From Stanieria sp. NIES-3757 (GTDB lineage Bacteria > Cyanobacteriota > Cyanobacteriia > Cyanobacteriales > Xenococcaceae): a stretch of DNA of 64,000 nucleotides. Below, piece after piece: positions 43,459 through 52,338 of the stretch; the first letter of the stretch is position 1; each line of letters opens with the position of its first letter. The stretch spans positions 1,488,001 to 1,552,000 of the forward strand of contig AP017375.1 of the NCBI GenBank assembly GCA_002355455.1, in the 5' to 3' direction. The position numbers and the translations under genes were made by a program. The notes beneath the pieces are model-generated. The model was not told where the DNA came from. It searched no databases and saw nothing but the letters and a program-made list of their open reading frames with translations.

Positions 43459-44988
43459 ATGCTTGCTAGGGTTTGGAGTGCAGCAATTATTGGCATTAAT
43501 GCGATCAAAGTTGGGGTGGAAGTAGATGTTGCTGGCGGATTACCCAAAACCGTAGTTGTCGGTTTACCTGATACAGCAGTCCAAGAATCGCGAGAAAGAG
43601 TTAAAGCTGCCTTAAAAAATTCAGGTTTTGCTTTTCCGTTGCGGAATATTATTATTAATTTGACTCCTGCTGATTTAAGAAAAGAAGGACCCAGTTTCGA
43701 TTTACCTATTAGTGTGGGAATTTTAGCTGCATCCGAACAATTAGATCCGCAGTTACTTGGAGATTTTTTATTTTTAGGTGAAGTTAGTCTCGATGGAACT
43801 TTGAGAAGTGTAGCAGGAGTTTTACCCATTGCAGCAGTAGCAAAGGAGTTGGGTATTACTGGTTTAGTAGTTCCCCAAGATAATACCCAAGAAGCAGCAG
43901 TAGTCAAAGATTTAGCAGTTTATGGTTTTTCTAACTTACAAGCAGTAGTTCATTTTCTCAACCATCCAGAAAAATACCAACCTGTCGAGGTAGATGCTAA
44001 AACTCAATTCAAGTATTCAGATCGATATTATCCCGATCTAAAAGATGTCAAAGGACAAGTTTTTGCTCGTCGTGCCTTAGAAATTGCAGCAGCAGGAGGA
44101 CACAATTTAATTTTTGCTGGCCCTCCTGGGAGTGGTAAAACTATGCTAGCCAAACGGTTACCAGGTATTTTACCTCCGTTAAACTTTACTGAAGCTTTAG
44201 AAGTATCTCAAATTCATTCGGTAGCGGGATTATTAAAAGATAAAGGTTCTTTAATTACAGAGCGACCTTTTCGTAGCCCTCATCATTCGGCATCGGGACC
44301 TTCTTTAGTTGGTGGTGGTAGTTTTCCCCGTCCAGGAGAAATTTCTTTAGCTCACAGAGGAGTGCTTTTTCTGGACGAATTAACAGAATTTAAACGAAAT
44401 GTCTTAGAATTTCTCCGTCAACCTCTCGAAGACGGCTATGTTAGCATTTCCAGAACTCGTCAATCGGTGGTCTTTCCTGCTCAATTTACTTTGATTGCTA
44501 GTACAAATCCTTGTCCCTGTGGCTATTTTGGTGATTCAATTCAACCCTGTACCTGTTCGCCGAGGCAGAGAGAACAATATTGGGCAAAATTATCAGGGCC
44601 TTTAATGGATCGGATTGATTTACAAGTGGTAGTTAGTCGTCTCAAAGCAGAAGAAATGACCAAACCAATTATAGGAGAAGATTCTCAAAGCGTTCGAGCA
44701 AGAGTCATGGCTGCACGCGATCGCTTTGCGCCTCGTTTTCAAGCTGAAACCCAAATTAGTTGTAACGCTCATATGCAATCTCATCACTTGCGACAGTTTT
44801 GTCAATTGGATGAGGCTAGTTCTAATTTACTAGAAGGAGCAATTAGGAAGCTTGGTTTATCTGCTAGAGCAATGGATCGCGTTTTAAAAGTTTCTCGGAC
44901 TATTGCTGATTTAGCAGGAGATGAGCAGATCAAAAGTCATCATGTAGCTGAAGCAATTCAATATCGTACTCTAGACAGGATGCAATAA
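43459..44988 (+). CDS. comM: ComM/YifB Mg-chelatase-like AAA+ ATPase
   Basis: A 509-residue protein: N-terminal ChlI/Lon-protease-like domain ('MLARVWSAAIIGINAIKV'), central AAA+ domain with Walker A 'FAGPPGSGKTMLAKRLPG', Walker B 'LFLDELTEF', a zinc-finger-like 'NPCPCGYFGD'...'CTCSPRQ', and the C-terminal Mg_chelatase_C part. ComM is a hexameric helicase that drives branch migration during natural transformation. Its presence fits natural competence, which many cyanobacteria have. The ATG at 43459 is used; the 'EDNDQ' antisense frame is a shadow. Confidence 0.9.
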   Translation: MLARVWSAAIIGINAIKVGVEVDVAGGLPKTVVVGLPDTAVQESRERVKAALKNSGFAFPLRNIIINLTPADLRKEGPSFDLPISVGILAASEQLDPQLLGDFLFLGEVSLDGTLRSVAGVLPIAAVAKELGITGLVVPQDNTQEAAVVKDLAVYGFSNLQAVVHFLNHPEKYQPVEVDAKTQFKYSDRYYPDLKDVKGQVFARRALEIAAAGGHNLIFAGPPGSGKTMLAKRLPGILPPLNFTEALEVSQIHSVAGLLKDKGSLITERPFRSPHHSASGPSLVGGGSFPRPGEISLAHRGVLFLDELTEFKRNVLEFLRQPLEDGYVSISRTRQSVVFPAQFTLIASTNPCPCGYFGDSIQPCTCSPRQREQYWAKLSGPLMDRIDLQVVVSRLKAEEMTKPIIGEDSQSVRARVMAARDRFAPRFQAETQISCNAHMQSHHLRQFCQLDEASSNLLEGAIRKLGLSARAMDRVLKVSRTIADLAGDEQIKSHHVAEAIQYRTLDRMQ

Positions 44989-45642
44989 ACTGTTTCATCT
45001 TTAATATGCTGATTTTCCATTTTTGAATTTTAATGTTCTAGGTTCTATGAAGTAGGAAAAATAATGCTACAAACAGTTAGATTTGAGTTCTAGTTCAGCC
45101 AATAGCTAACGCTAAAAGCTAAAAGCTAAAAACGACTCTATCTGTAGCAAATATTTAAGTATTTTATATTACAAAAGATAGCTAAGAGCGGTCTGATTAT
45201 TGCTATTGATAGAGTAAGATTCTTTCCAAAGAATGACTATATTCCCGATAACTTTTGATAACTTATAGATATTAAGACAAACAAAATAAAAGTTACTGGA
45301 TGGGAGTTATACCGCAGTGACCCATTGTCAGACATCGAAGAAGAGCGACCGTCAGGTGTTTGGACAGTAACGATTTAACCATAACCAAGACAGTGTAGAG
45401 TTTTTGTCGCTTCCTCTACTTTATTATCATCGAGGCGAGGCGCAACCCTCGGTCAGAGCGGTCTTAGATGGTAGATGTCAAAGTTAGTGGTTTAAACTAA
45501 ACCTAACCTGAATAAATATGGGTACGATCCGTCTTGAGCAATTTTAAGTTCAAGGCGGTTAAGTTTGGAATTTTTAATTATTTTTTATTGGGGCAAGGCA
45601 TAAAATATGATCATAAGACAACAGAAAATTCACAACAATCTC
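44989..45642 (+). other. Long intergenic region with possible structured RNA
   Basis: About 650 bases. The first half is AT-rich and has three tandem AGCTAAA units (about 45115-45133). The second half (about 45300-45560) is less AT-rich and contains a good hairpin: CCGTCTTGA (45529-45537) with TCAAGGCGG (45550-45558), 9 pairs including one G-T, followed by a T-rich stretch. This could be the end of a small RNA, or the leader of the 37-codon gene that starts at 45643. I recognise no named RNA family. Confidence 0.3.
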
Positions 45643-45756
45643 ATGGAAAAACCTCGTCCAAAAAACACAATTGACGTAGATCCCGTAACAGCAATATTTG
45701 TTGTCATGATCGCCTTATTATTACCTTTAATATTAGCTGGCTTTTTCTCTTATTAA
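45643..45756 (+). CDS. Small single-span membrane protein (37 aa), unknown
   Basis: ATG 45643 opens a 37-codon frame: a polar N-terminus 'MEKPRPKNTIDVDPVTA' followed by one hydrophobic helix 'IFVVMIALLLPLILAGFF' and 'SY'. It resembles in size and topology the tiny subunits of photosystems, cytochrome b6f and NDH-1, yet matches none that I know. The charge step (KPRPK before the helix) suggests the N-terminus is cytoplasmic. No clear Shine-Dalgarno is visible. Convergent with the gene at 45799. Confidence 0.55.
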   Translation: MEKPRPKNTIDVDPVTAIFVVMIALLLPLILAGFFSY

Positions 45757-45798
45757 TTCGATTTTTTTCCTTAAGTTTGATTATTGCTAATTCAACAA

Positions 45799-47427
45799 TT
45801 ATTCAATATCAAAATGAGGCATAAGTTGCAAAATCCCCATCCCTAAATCTTCTCCCTTAACTGCTTTAGCTTCAAAAATAGCTAGCATATCTTTTGGTTG
45901 AGGATTGCCTTTAGATGTGCCTGTTACTCCCATGGCAATGATTAAACTACAATAACCTTTAGCTTTTTGACAACGTTGATACCAGCGTTTGATTGCCTGA
46001 ACGTGTTGAAAAATATCGTGAGAATATTCAGCAAAAATATATAAATTGTTATTAGCAGTTTGCAACATTCCCAAATCATAATTATCGTCAGTGAAAGGAT
46101 CGTTACCGGGGTTAAAACAGATTGATTTTAAACCACCATCTTTTTGAATTTTCTCAATAATAGTTTTAGCTTTGGGACGAGAAGTTTGAATTAAAATTGC
46201 AGGCAAACCTTCTTTTTGAGCAGGAAGATTTAAAGATTGATAATAAGTAGTGCTTTGTTGTTTAAGTTGTGCCAAAATATCTAGGGGAACATGACCCAAA
46301 GTAACTAATGAACCATCGGGAATTAAATCTTCTTGGATAGGAAGATCGGTTTCTTCTTTCTCTACTAAATTAATATTTTCGTTTAAGGCTAATAGTTCTT
46401 CAGTTAATTCTGGCAAAGTTGAAATTTTAACACTTACTTTTTCAGCTTTCTGATCGTCTTTTGGTAAAGAAATTCGATAAGTTTTTGTCAGTTTGTCAAT
46501 AGTTTCTTCGGCTAATTCGTCTTCATAAGTTTCACAAAACTTAAGCATGGCAGTAAGAGCGGTATAAACGATTTTAACTTCATCTTCGTCAAGAAAAGAA
46601 CGCATTCCTTCATAAGGATGTAAACTACCAAAAAAAGGAACTATTTCACCAATTTCTTCCTCTTCCCAATCTTCCTCTCCTTCATCTTCATCCTCCAGAT
46701 CTTCGTAGTTTAAAAACCAACAATCTTGAGTCAAAAATGCTTGTTCCAATTCTTCAACCGATTTATTTCTTAAAGCACTAGCTCGAAATTGTTTGAGAGA
46801 CTCAAGAGAACGATACAACAAGACACCATATTCTGCTGCCATCATCCCCATAACGCAGACATAAATAGGTTCAATCTCCGAGCCTGGAAATTCTAAAATC
46901 AAAATATCACGGTCGGCTAATAGTTCCCAAGGCTGCTGATCCCATACTTGTTGAGCAATATCTTTAAGTAAATCTTCATAATAAGGAGCTAGAGCCGTTG
47001 AGTCACGGCTACTCATCTCTTCAAACCCTCGGAAAAGTTGATCGATCAAAGGTAAATCTGGGACATATTCGATCGCTATATCTAAATTCTGTAATGCACC
47101 TCGTAAAAAAAACTGTATTTCGCGATCGCGCACAATAATTTTTTGAGGACGTGCAGGTTGAGCAGGATGATGAGGAGATTCAATCGCTCTGAGTAAGGTA
47201 CGTACTACTGCTTCTATCCCCATGTGAGCAGGAACTACATCCATTGCTCTGACACAGCCTTCTGAGCCGTCAACCCACATGATGCACTCTCCCTCAACAT
47301 CCAGATCCGACTCTAAATGAGATGCCATATTGCCCAAAGGTCGGCGATCGCCTTCCCAAACACTGGGAATTTGAGGAATTTTTTTTAGCCTGCGTTTAGT
47401 TGTCTGAGGAAGGGCAGTAGTAGTCAT
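45799..47427 (-). CDS. Conserved cyanobacterial protein (possibly DUF6930)
   Basis: A 542-residue soluble protein I can place only as a conserved cyanobacterial hypothetical, perhaps the DUF6930 group. Conserved-looking parts are the basic start 'RRLKKIPQIPSVWEGDRRPL', 'VPAHMGIEAVVRTLLRAIE' and 'PQKIIVRDREIQFFLRGAL'. A very acidic stretch (residues about 245-265, 'EDLEDEDEGEEDWEEEE') divides it. The C-terminal third may be a separate alpha/beta domain ('AILIQTSRPKAKTIIEKI', 'YIFAEYSHDIF'). It follows cimA after 22 bases on the same strand, so it may be co-transcribed, but the functional link is unclear. Confidence 0.6.
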   Translation of the reverse strand: MTTTALPQTTKRRLKKIPQIPSVWEGDRRPLGNMASHLESDLDVEGECIMWVDGSEGCVRAMDVVPAHMGIEAVVRTLLRAIESPHHPAQPARPQKIIVRDREIQFFLRGALQNLDIAIEYVPDLPLIDQLFRGFEEMSSRDSTALAPYYEDLLKDIAQQVWDQQPWELLADRDILILEFPGSEIEPIYVCVMGMMAAEYGVLLYRSLESLKQFRASALRNKSVEELEQAFLTQDCWFLNYEDLEDEDEGEEDWEEEEIGEIVPFFGSLHPYEGMRSFLDEDEVKIVYTALTAMLKFCETYEDELAEETIDKLTKTYRISLPKDDQKAEKVSVKISTLPELTEELLALNENINLVEKEETDLPIQEDLIPDGSLVTLGHVPLDILAQLKQQSTTYYQSLNLPAQKEGLPAILIQTSRPKAKTIIEKIQKDGGLKSICFNPGNDPFTDDNYDLGMLQTANNNLYIFAEYSHDIFQHVQAIKRWYQRCQKAKGYCSLIIAMGVTGTSKGNPQPKDMLAIFEAKAVKGEDLGMGILQLMPHFDIE

Positions 47428-47449
47428 AAAATAAACTTAAGTCAGCTAA

Positions 47450-49060
47450 TTATATAGTAGTTACTTTTGTCTTAAGAGAGGACTGTAATAGTAAACCATA
47501 TTCGATTCCTTCGACTACGGCTTGATAAGAGGCATCAAGAATATTGGCAGATACGCCTACTGTAGTCCAACGTTCTTGACCATTACTCGATTCTACAAGA
47601 ACACGGGTTTTAGCAGCGGTTCCTGCTGTTCCATCTAAAATTCTGACTTTATAATCAGTTAGGTGAAATTTAGCAATTTCTGGATAAAATTTCACGAGAG
47701 CTTTGCGAATAGCTTGGTCAAGAGCCGAAACAGGACCGTTACCTTCTGCTACTTCTAATAAATCTTTACCATCAACCTCTACTTTAATCGTCGCTAGAGC
47801 ATCACCATCAAAATGATCTCTGTCCCGATGAATTTCGCAATGGACTTGAAATCCTTTGAGTTGAAACATTTCTTTGCGTTGTCCTAAAGCAGAACGCATC
47901 AATAATTCAAAACTAGCTTCAGCAGCTTCAAATTGATAGCCTTGATTTTCTAAAGTTTTGAGTTTTTCTAGGATTTTTCTACAAGTAGGGTCTTGTTTAG
48001 CTAGCTCAATACCAAATTTCTCTGCATAGTGTAACACATTACTTAAACCTGACTGGTCGGAAATGACAATTCGTCTTTGATTCCCAATTAACTCTGGTTG
48101 AAGATGCTCGTAGGTTAAAGGATTTTTTTCTACCGCAGCGACGTGTACCCCAGCTTTATGGGCAAAAGCAGAACGTCCTACAAATGGTGCATGATCGTCA
48201 GGAGCAAGATTAACAATTTCACTAACTAAACGACTAGCTTTAGTTAACTGAGTCAGTTGTTGGGCTTCGATACAATCATAACTAAGTTTTAGTTGTAGAT
48301 TAGGGATTAAGGTACAAAGATTAGCGTTGCCACATCGTTCGCCATAACCATTAATCGTTCCTTGTACCATCGTCGCCCCTGCTATCACTGCTGCGATCGC
48401 ATTAGCTACGGCTGTACCCGCATCGTTATGAGTATGAATACCTAATTGAATTTGGGGAATTACTTGATTCACCTCATTAACAATCTGACTAATTTCATGG
48501 GGTAGCGTCCCACCATTGGTATCACACAAAACCAGCCATTCTGCACCAGCTTCTGTAGCAGTTTGAAGAGTTGCTAAAGCATATTCGGGATTATTTTTGT
48601 AACCATCAAACCAATGTTCGGCATCATAAATTACTCTTCTGCCTTGAGAGCGAAAATATTCAATCGTATCTCTAATCATTGCCAGATTTTCAGACAAACT
48701 GGTTTTTAAGCCTTCGGTAACGTGTAAATCCCAAGATTTGCCAAACAGAGTAATCCAAAGCGTACCAGCAGCCAAAATCGACTGTAACATTCGCTCTTCG
48801 GCAGCAATCTGATGAGGACGACGAGTAGAACAAAAAGCAACTACTTCAGCTTGTTGTAAAGGTTCTTCTTTCAGTTTCCAAAAAAATTGAACATCTTTAG
48901 GATTTGCGCCTGGCCAACCCCCTTCAATAAACGGAATTCCCATCTCATCGAGTTGACGGGCAATTTTAAGTTTGTCTTCTAAAGAAAGAGCAATTCCTTC
49001 TCGTTGCGAACCATCTCTTAAGGTAGTGTCATAAAGCCAAATATTGCGATCGCTAATCAT
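47450..49060 (-). CDS. cimA: (R)-citramalate synthase
   Basis: A 536-residue DRE-TIM metallolyase-type enzyme: 'YDTTLRDGSQREGIALS' at the start holds the DRE motif, 'GIHTHNDAGTAVANA' the metal-binding HxH, and 'GTINGYGERCGNANL' the catalytic loop. The C-terminal LeuA-type regulatory domain (about 400-530) has 'DGDALATIKVEVDGKDLLEVAEGNGPV'. It condenses acetyl-CoA with pyruvate to citramalate, opening a threonine-independent route to isoleucine known in cyanobacteria. Length separates it from LeuA paralogues, though a LeuA-like activity cannot be excluded. The last motif spans residues about 408-434. Confidence 0.85.
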   Translation of the reverse strand: MISDRNIWLYDTTLRDGSQREGIALSLEDKLKIARQLDEMGIPFIEGGWPGANPKDVQFFWKLKEEPLQQAEVVAFCSTRRPHQIAAEERMLQSILAAGTLWITLFGKSWDLHVTEGLKTSLSENLAMIRDTIEYFRSQGRRVIYDAEHWFDGYKNNPEYALATLQTATEAGAEWLVLCDTNGGTLPHEISQIVNEVNQVIPQIQLGIHTHNDAGTAVANAIAAVIAGATMVQGTINGYGERCGNANLCTLIPNLQLKLSYDCIEAQQLTQLTKASRLVSEIVNLAPDDHAPFVGRSAFAHKAGVHVAAVEKNPLTYEHLQPELIGNQRRIVISDQSGLSNVLHYAEKFGIELAKQDPTCRKILEKLKTLENQGYQFEAAEASFELLMRSALGQRKEMFQLKGFQVHCEIHRDRDHFDGDALATIKVEVDGKDLLEVAEGNGPVSALDQAIRKALVKFYPEIAKFHLTDYKVRILDGTAGTAAKTRVLVESSNGQERWTTVGVSANILDASYQAVVEGIEYGLLLQSSLKTKVTTI

Positions 49061-49117
49061 AATTGTTGGGTCAGAATGTTAAGTTATTTTAAAGAGTAAG
49101 GTTAGATTTATGTGCCT

Positions 49118-49456
49118 ATGCCGACAGTCATATTTCAAGGAAAAACTATTCCCTGCTCAATTGGAGCAAATTTAAGAAAAGTTTTATTAGAGCATGATTT
49201 AAAGCTTTACAATGGCAAAGCCAAAATGATTAACTGTCGCGGTATTGGTACTTGTGGTACTTGTGCGGTGGCTATCGAAGGAGAAGTCGATTCTCCCAAC
49301 TGGAAAGACAAAGCTAGAAGATCTTTACCTCCTCACTCTGTTGATAAACATCGTCGTTTAGCCTGTCAGACCAAAGTGTTGGGTGATATTATAGTTACTA
49401 AGTATGATGGCTTTTGGGGTCAGGGCGATCAAATAGTTACAACACCTGCACAATAA
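49118..49456 (+). CDS. 2Fe-2S ferredoxin-like protein
   Basis: A 112-residue plant-type 2Fe-2S protein from ATG 49118 (the GTG two codons earlier is possible). The cluster cysteines are 'CRGIGTCGTCAV' with three Cys and 'LACQTKV' with the fourth. The C-terminal 'DIIVTKYDGFWGQG' extension is not in photosynthetic PetF and fits the divergent Fer2-type proteins found in cyanobacteria and plastids. Its electron-transfer partner is unknown. Divergent from cimA, and a tiny membrane ORF follows after 43 bases. Confidence 0.85.
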   Translation: MPTVIFQGKTIPCSIGANLRKVLLEHDLKLYNGKAKMINCRGIGTCGTCAVAIEGEVDSPNWKDKARRSLPPHSVDKHRRLACQTKVLGDIIVTKYDGFWGQGDQIVTTPAQ

Positions 49457-49499
49457 CTATTTACCAATTTAATTGATCGAGAGTAAATTTGTTATTTTT

Positions 49500-49613
49500 A
49501 TGTCAATGAATTTCAATAATAGTAATTTACTTGATTGGGTAGCTGTGTTTGGTTATCTAACTATTGCTACTGTAGTGATGTGGCAAGTATTAATGAGAAA
49601 TAATAACCAATAA
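49500..49613 (+). CDS. Small single-span membrane protein (37 aa), unknown
   Basis: ATG 49500 (or ATG 49506) opens a frame 'MSMNFNNSNLLDWVAVFGY' with one hydrophobic helix 'LTIATVVMWQVLM' and a polar end 'RNNNQ', then TAA. Its size and topology are like the accessory subunits of photosynthetic complexes. It follows the ferredoxin gene in the same direction after 43 bases and may be part of the same transcript. I do not recognise the family. Chance cannot be excluded for a frame this short. Confidence 0.45.
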   Translation: MSMNFNNSNLLDWVAVFGYLTIATVVMWQVLMRNNNQ

Positions 49614-49697
49614 TTGCAAAATTCATTCACAACCAATCAACAACTTCATCTGTGTTTATCCGCGTGTATCTGTGGACATTTTTTCCTCAAACTAAAT

Positions 49698-50360
49698 TTA
49701 AATTTTCATTGCCAAAGTCAAACCATCAGCGATAGGCAACAAACTAATTTTTACTCGTGGATCTTGAGAGAGTTTTTGATTAAAATCTCGAATTGCTTGA
49801 GTTCGTTTATCTGTGTCTTGCAGATCTGCTACTCTACCCGACCATAAAACATTATCGATCGCAATTAAACCACCAGGACGGACTAACTGTAGAGCGTATT
49901 CATAATAATGAAAATAATTTCTTTTGTCTGCATCAATAAAAGCAAAATCAAAAGTATCGGCTTGTCCTTGTTGAATCAGTTGTTCTAAAGTTTCTAAAGC
50001 AGGTGCAATCCGCAAGTCGATTTTATCAGCAACTCCTGCTTGTTCCCAATAACGACGAGCGATCGCAGTATAGTCTGGATCGACATCACAGGCAACTATT
50101 TTTCCTTCTGGCGGTAAAGCTAAGGCGACTACGAGAGAACTATAACCAGTAAAAACTCCCACTTCTAAAGTTTTTTTCGCCCCAATTAACTGGACTAATA
50201 AAGCCATCAATTGTCCTTGTTCGGGAGCAATTTGCATATTACTCATGGGATGTTGGGCGGTTTCTTCCCTCAATTGAGTCAAAATTTCTGGTTCGTTGAG
50301 AGAAATGGAAAGGAGATATTGATACAGTTGCGGATCTAGTCCCAGGGTTTTGTTTGCCAT
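49698..50360 (-). CDS. SAM-dependent O-methyltransferase, caffeoyl-CoA OMT type
   Basis: A 220-residue Methyltransf_3 enzyme. The SAM-binding loop is 'TLEVGVFTGYSSLVVALALP', the acidic Asp after strand two is in 'IVACDVDPDY', and the metal-binding 'FIDADKRNYFHYYEYAL' and 'AIDNVLWSGRV' follow. It is like the Synechocystis catechol O-methyltransferase (SynOMT). The cation-dependent class methylates vicinal hydroxyls; the natural substrate here is unknown. Normal length, single gene. Confidence 0.88.
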   Translation of the reverse strand: MANKTLGLDPQLYQYLLSISLNEPEILTQLREETAQHPMSNMQIAPEQGQLMALLVQLIGAKKTLEVGVFTGYSSLVVALALPPEGKIVACDVDPDYTAIARRYWEQAGVADKIDLRIAPALETLEQLIQQGQADTFDFAFIDADKRNYFHYYEYALQLVRPGGLIAIDNVLWSGRVADLQDTDKRTQAIRDFNQKLSQDPRVKISLLPIADGLTLAMKI

Positions 50361-50633
50361 GATGCTGACGATTTAGTTAAAGGGGAGATATCGCAATCCT
50401 ATAATTATTTGAGAGAAAAATTTAAAAGCAAAAAAGAAATCCTAAATTATACAACCGAGCTATTAAGTTTTGTTTATTTATGATAAGTTAAGAATTACCC
50501 TCATAAGTTACTTAACATTTGTCTGAGTCTGCTTAAGTAGTAACGCTTGCTCGAAAATGCAACACTCTTCGACCAAGATACTGTAACTGATTCGAGGAGG
50601 AAAATACCTCTTTAACTTATCGGAGTTTACCCA

Positions 50634-52247
50634 ATGGCTCTAGAGTCTGCTGTCGATGTAGCCATTACACAAAATCTAGAACGATTTCTAGTTGTTCTTT
50701 CAGTATCTCTTGGGGTGGTCACCATCTCACAAATTTCTAGCTGGTTTCGCCAAATTCCCTACACGTTGTTACTAGTTATTGTGGGACTCGGTTTGGCTTT
50801 TGTGGATATCCACTTGGGTAGTCTCTCACCAGAATTAATTTTAGAAATATTTCTGCCTCCTCTGCTTTTTGAAGCTGCTTGGAATATTCGTTGGCAGGAA
50901 CTCAAAGAAAATTGGATCTTTGTAACTTTTTTTGCCGTATTTGGGGTAATCATTTCTATTTTTGGGGTTGCTGTTGCTGTTAAAGAATTTACTTCTCTAT
51001 CTCTCGCTGCTGCCCTATTAATTGGTTCAAGTTTGGCGACAACAGACTCAGTTGCGGTTATTTCCTTATTTCGCGAAGTTGGGGCAAGTAAGCGATTAAA
51101 AGTATTGATGGAGGGAGAAAGTTTATTTAATGATGGAGTAGCAGTTGTTGCTTTTGTTTTGCTCACAGAGATACTGGTAGGAACACAAGAATTATCTGCT
51201 TCCAACACTCTCCTTCGTTTTTGTACCTTTGTAGGTATTGGTGTTGCAACAGGTTGCTTAATTGGATTTGGGATTTCTTATCTAACTCAGCGCGTTGATT
51301 TACCGTTAGTAGAACAGTCCTTAACTTTAGTTTCAGCCTATGGAACTTATTTAATTACAGAAGAATTAGGTGGTTCTGGGGTCATTGGAGTTGCGATCGC
51401 AGGGTTGATTTTAGGTAATTTTGGCTCTCGAATTGGCATGAGTCCTAGAGTTAGGCTTTTAGTAACCGAGTTTTGGGAGTTTATTGCCTTTTTTGTTAAT
51501 TCAATTGTTTTCTTGCTGATTGGCGATCAAATTAACTTTTTTAGTTTAAGTGATAATTTAATCCCAATTGGTATAACTGTTGTAGCTGTACTAGGCACCC
51601 GAATAGTTTCTATCTATGGTTTAGGTGCTTTGGGTAATTTAATAGCCGAAAATAAAGTTAGTCTTCAAGAACAAACAATTCTCTGGTGGGGTGGTTTAAG
51701 GGGTTCATTTTCTATTGCCTTAGCCTTGAGTGTACCTGCCATTTTTCCAGGAAGACAAGCGATTATTGAGACTGTGTTTGGAGTAGTTTTGTTTACTTTG
51801 TTAATACAGGGACTAACTACTAAATGGTTGCTGAAAAAATTGAATCTGATTGATGAGCAATCTATCTCTCAAGAATACTCTGAATTAATTGCCCGTCGTA
51901 CTGCACTGAAGCGAATGTTGGATTACTTTGTTCAATTAGATCTGGCAAGAGATATTGAAGCAGAAACTTATCAATATCAGAGAATGGTAGTCAAAGAACA
52001 ACTAGAAAATTTAGAAGAGAAAATTGTCAATTTAAAAACTCAATATCCTCAATTACGATCGCTAGATCTAGAACAAATACAACAAAATCTTTTAGATATC
52101 GAAGCCAATACCTATGCCGAATTCATTCGTGCTGGACGCTTGAATAATAATCTTTCACCATTTGTGAGAGAGTTTTTAGCCGAAGAACATTTATCACCGA
52201 TTGAAATAAACTCCGATCTTCTTACTATTAAAAAAGAAGAGCTTTAA
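50634..52247 (+). CDS. Na+/H+ antiporter, CPA1 (NhaP/NhaS) type
   Basis: A 537-residue membrane protein with about 12 spans (residues about 15-405), then a cytoplasmic helical tail. The catalytic 'GESLFNDGVAVVAFVLLTE' carries the N-D pair of electroneutral CPA1 exchangers. 'IGSSLATTDSVAVISLF' and 'WWGGLRGSFSIALALSVP' are other family marks. It should exchange Na+ (or K+) for H+ to control pH and salt. The tail has coiled-coil features, 'MVVKEQLENLEEKIVNLKTQYP'. Preceded by a GGAGG-like site (50597-50602) though at more than usual distance. Confidence 0.9.
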   Translation: MALESAVDVAITQNLERFLVVLSVSLGVVTISQISSWFRQIPYTLLLVIVGLGLAFVDIHLGSLSPELILEIFLPPLLFEAAWNIRWQELKENWIFVTFFAVFGVIISIFGVAVAVKEFTSLSLAAALLIGSSLATTDSVAVISLFREVGASKRLKVLMEGESLFNDGVAVVAFVLLTEILVGTQELSASNTLLRFCTFVGIGVATGCLIGFGISYLTQRVDLPLVEQSLTLVSAYGTYLITEELGGSGVIGVAIAGLILGNFGSRIGMSPRVRLLVTEFWEFIAFFVNSIVFLLIGDQINFFSLSDNLIPIGITVVAVLGTRIVSIYGLGALGNLIAENKVSLQEQTILWWGGLRGSFSIALALSVPAIFPGRQAIIETVFGVVLFTLLIQGLTTKWLLKKLNLIDEQSISQEYSELIARRTALKRMLDYFVQLDLARDIEAETYQYQRMVVKEQLENLEEKIVNLKTQYPQLRSLDLEQIQQNLLDIEANTYAEFIRAGRLNNNLSPFVREFLAEEHLSPIEINSDLLTIKKEEL

Positions 52248-52338
52248 GCGAGATTTAGTTCTTTGTTAGGGTTTTTGGACTGAGAACTATTTGCAGACAA
52301 GCGAGCGCAAATTTATGTATACAATTATGCTTCAAAAC

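Noticed and set aside
43437-43907. 156-codon ORF antisense to comM
   Set aside because: Shadow of the comM frame on the other strand; composition follows the third-codon pattern of comM.
50759-51208. 149-codon ORF antisense to the antiporter
   Set aside because: Low-complexity mirror of the real membrane-protein frame.
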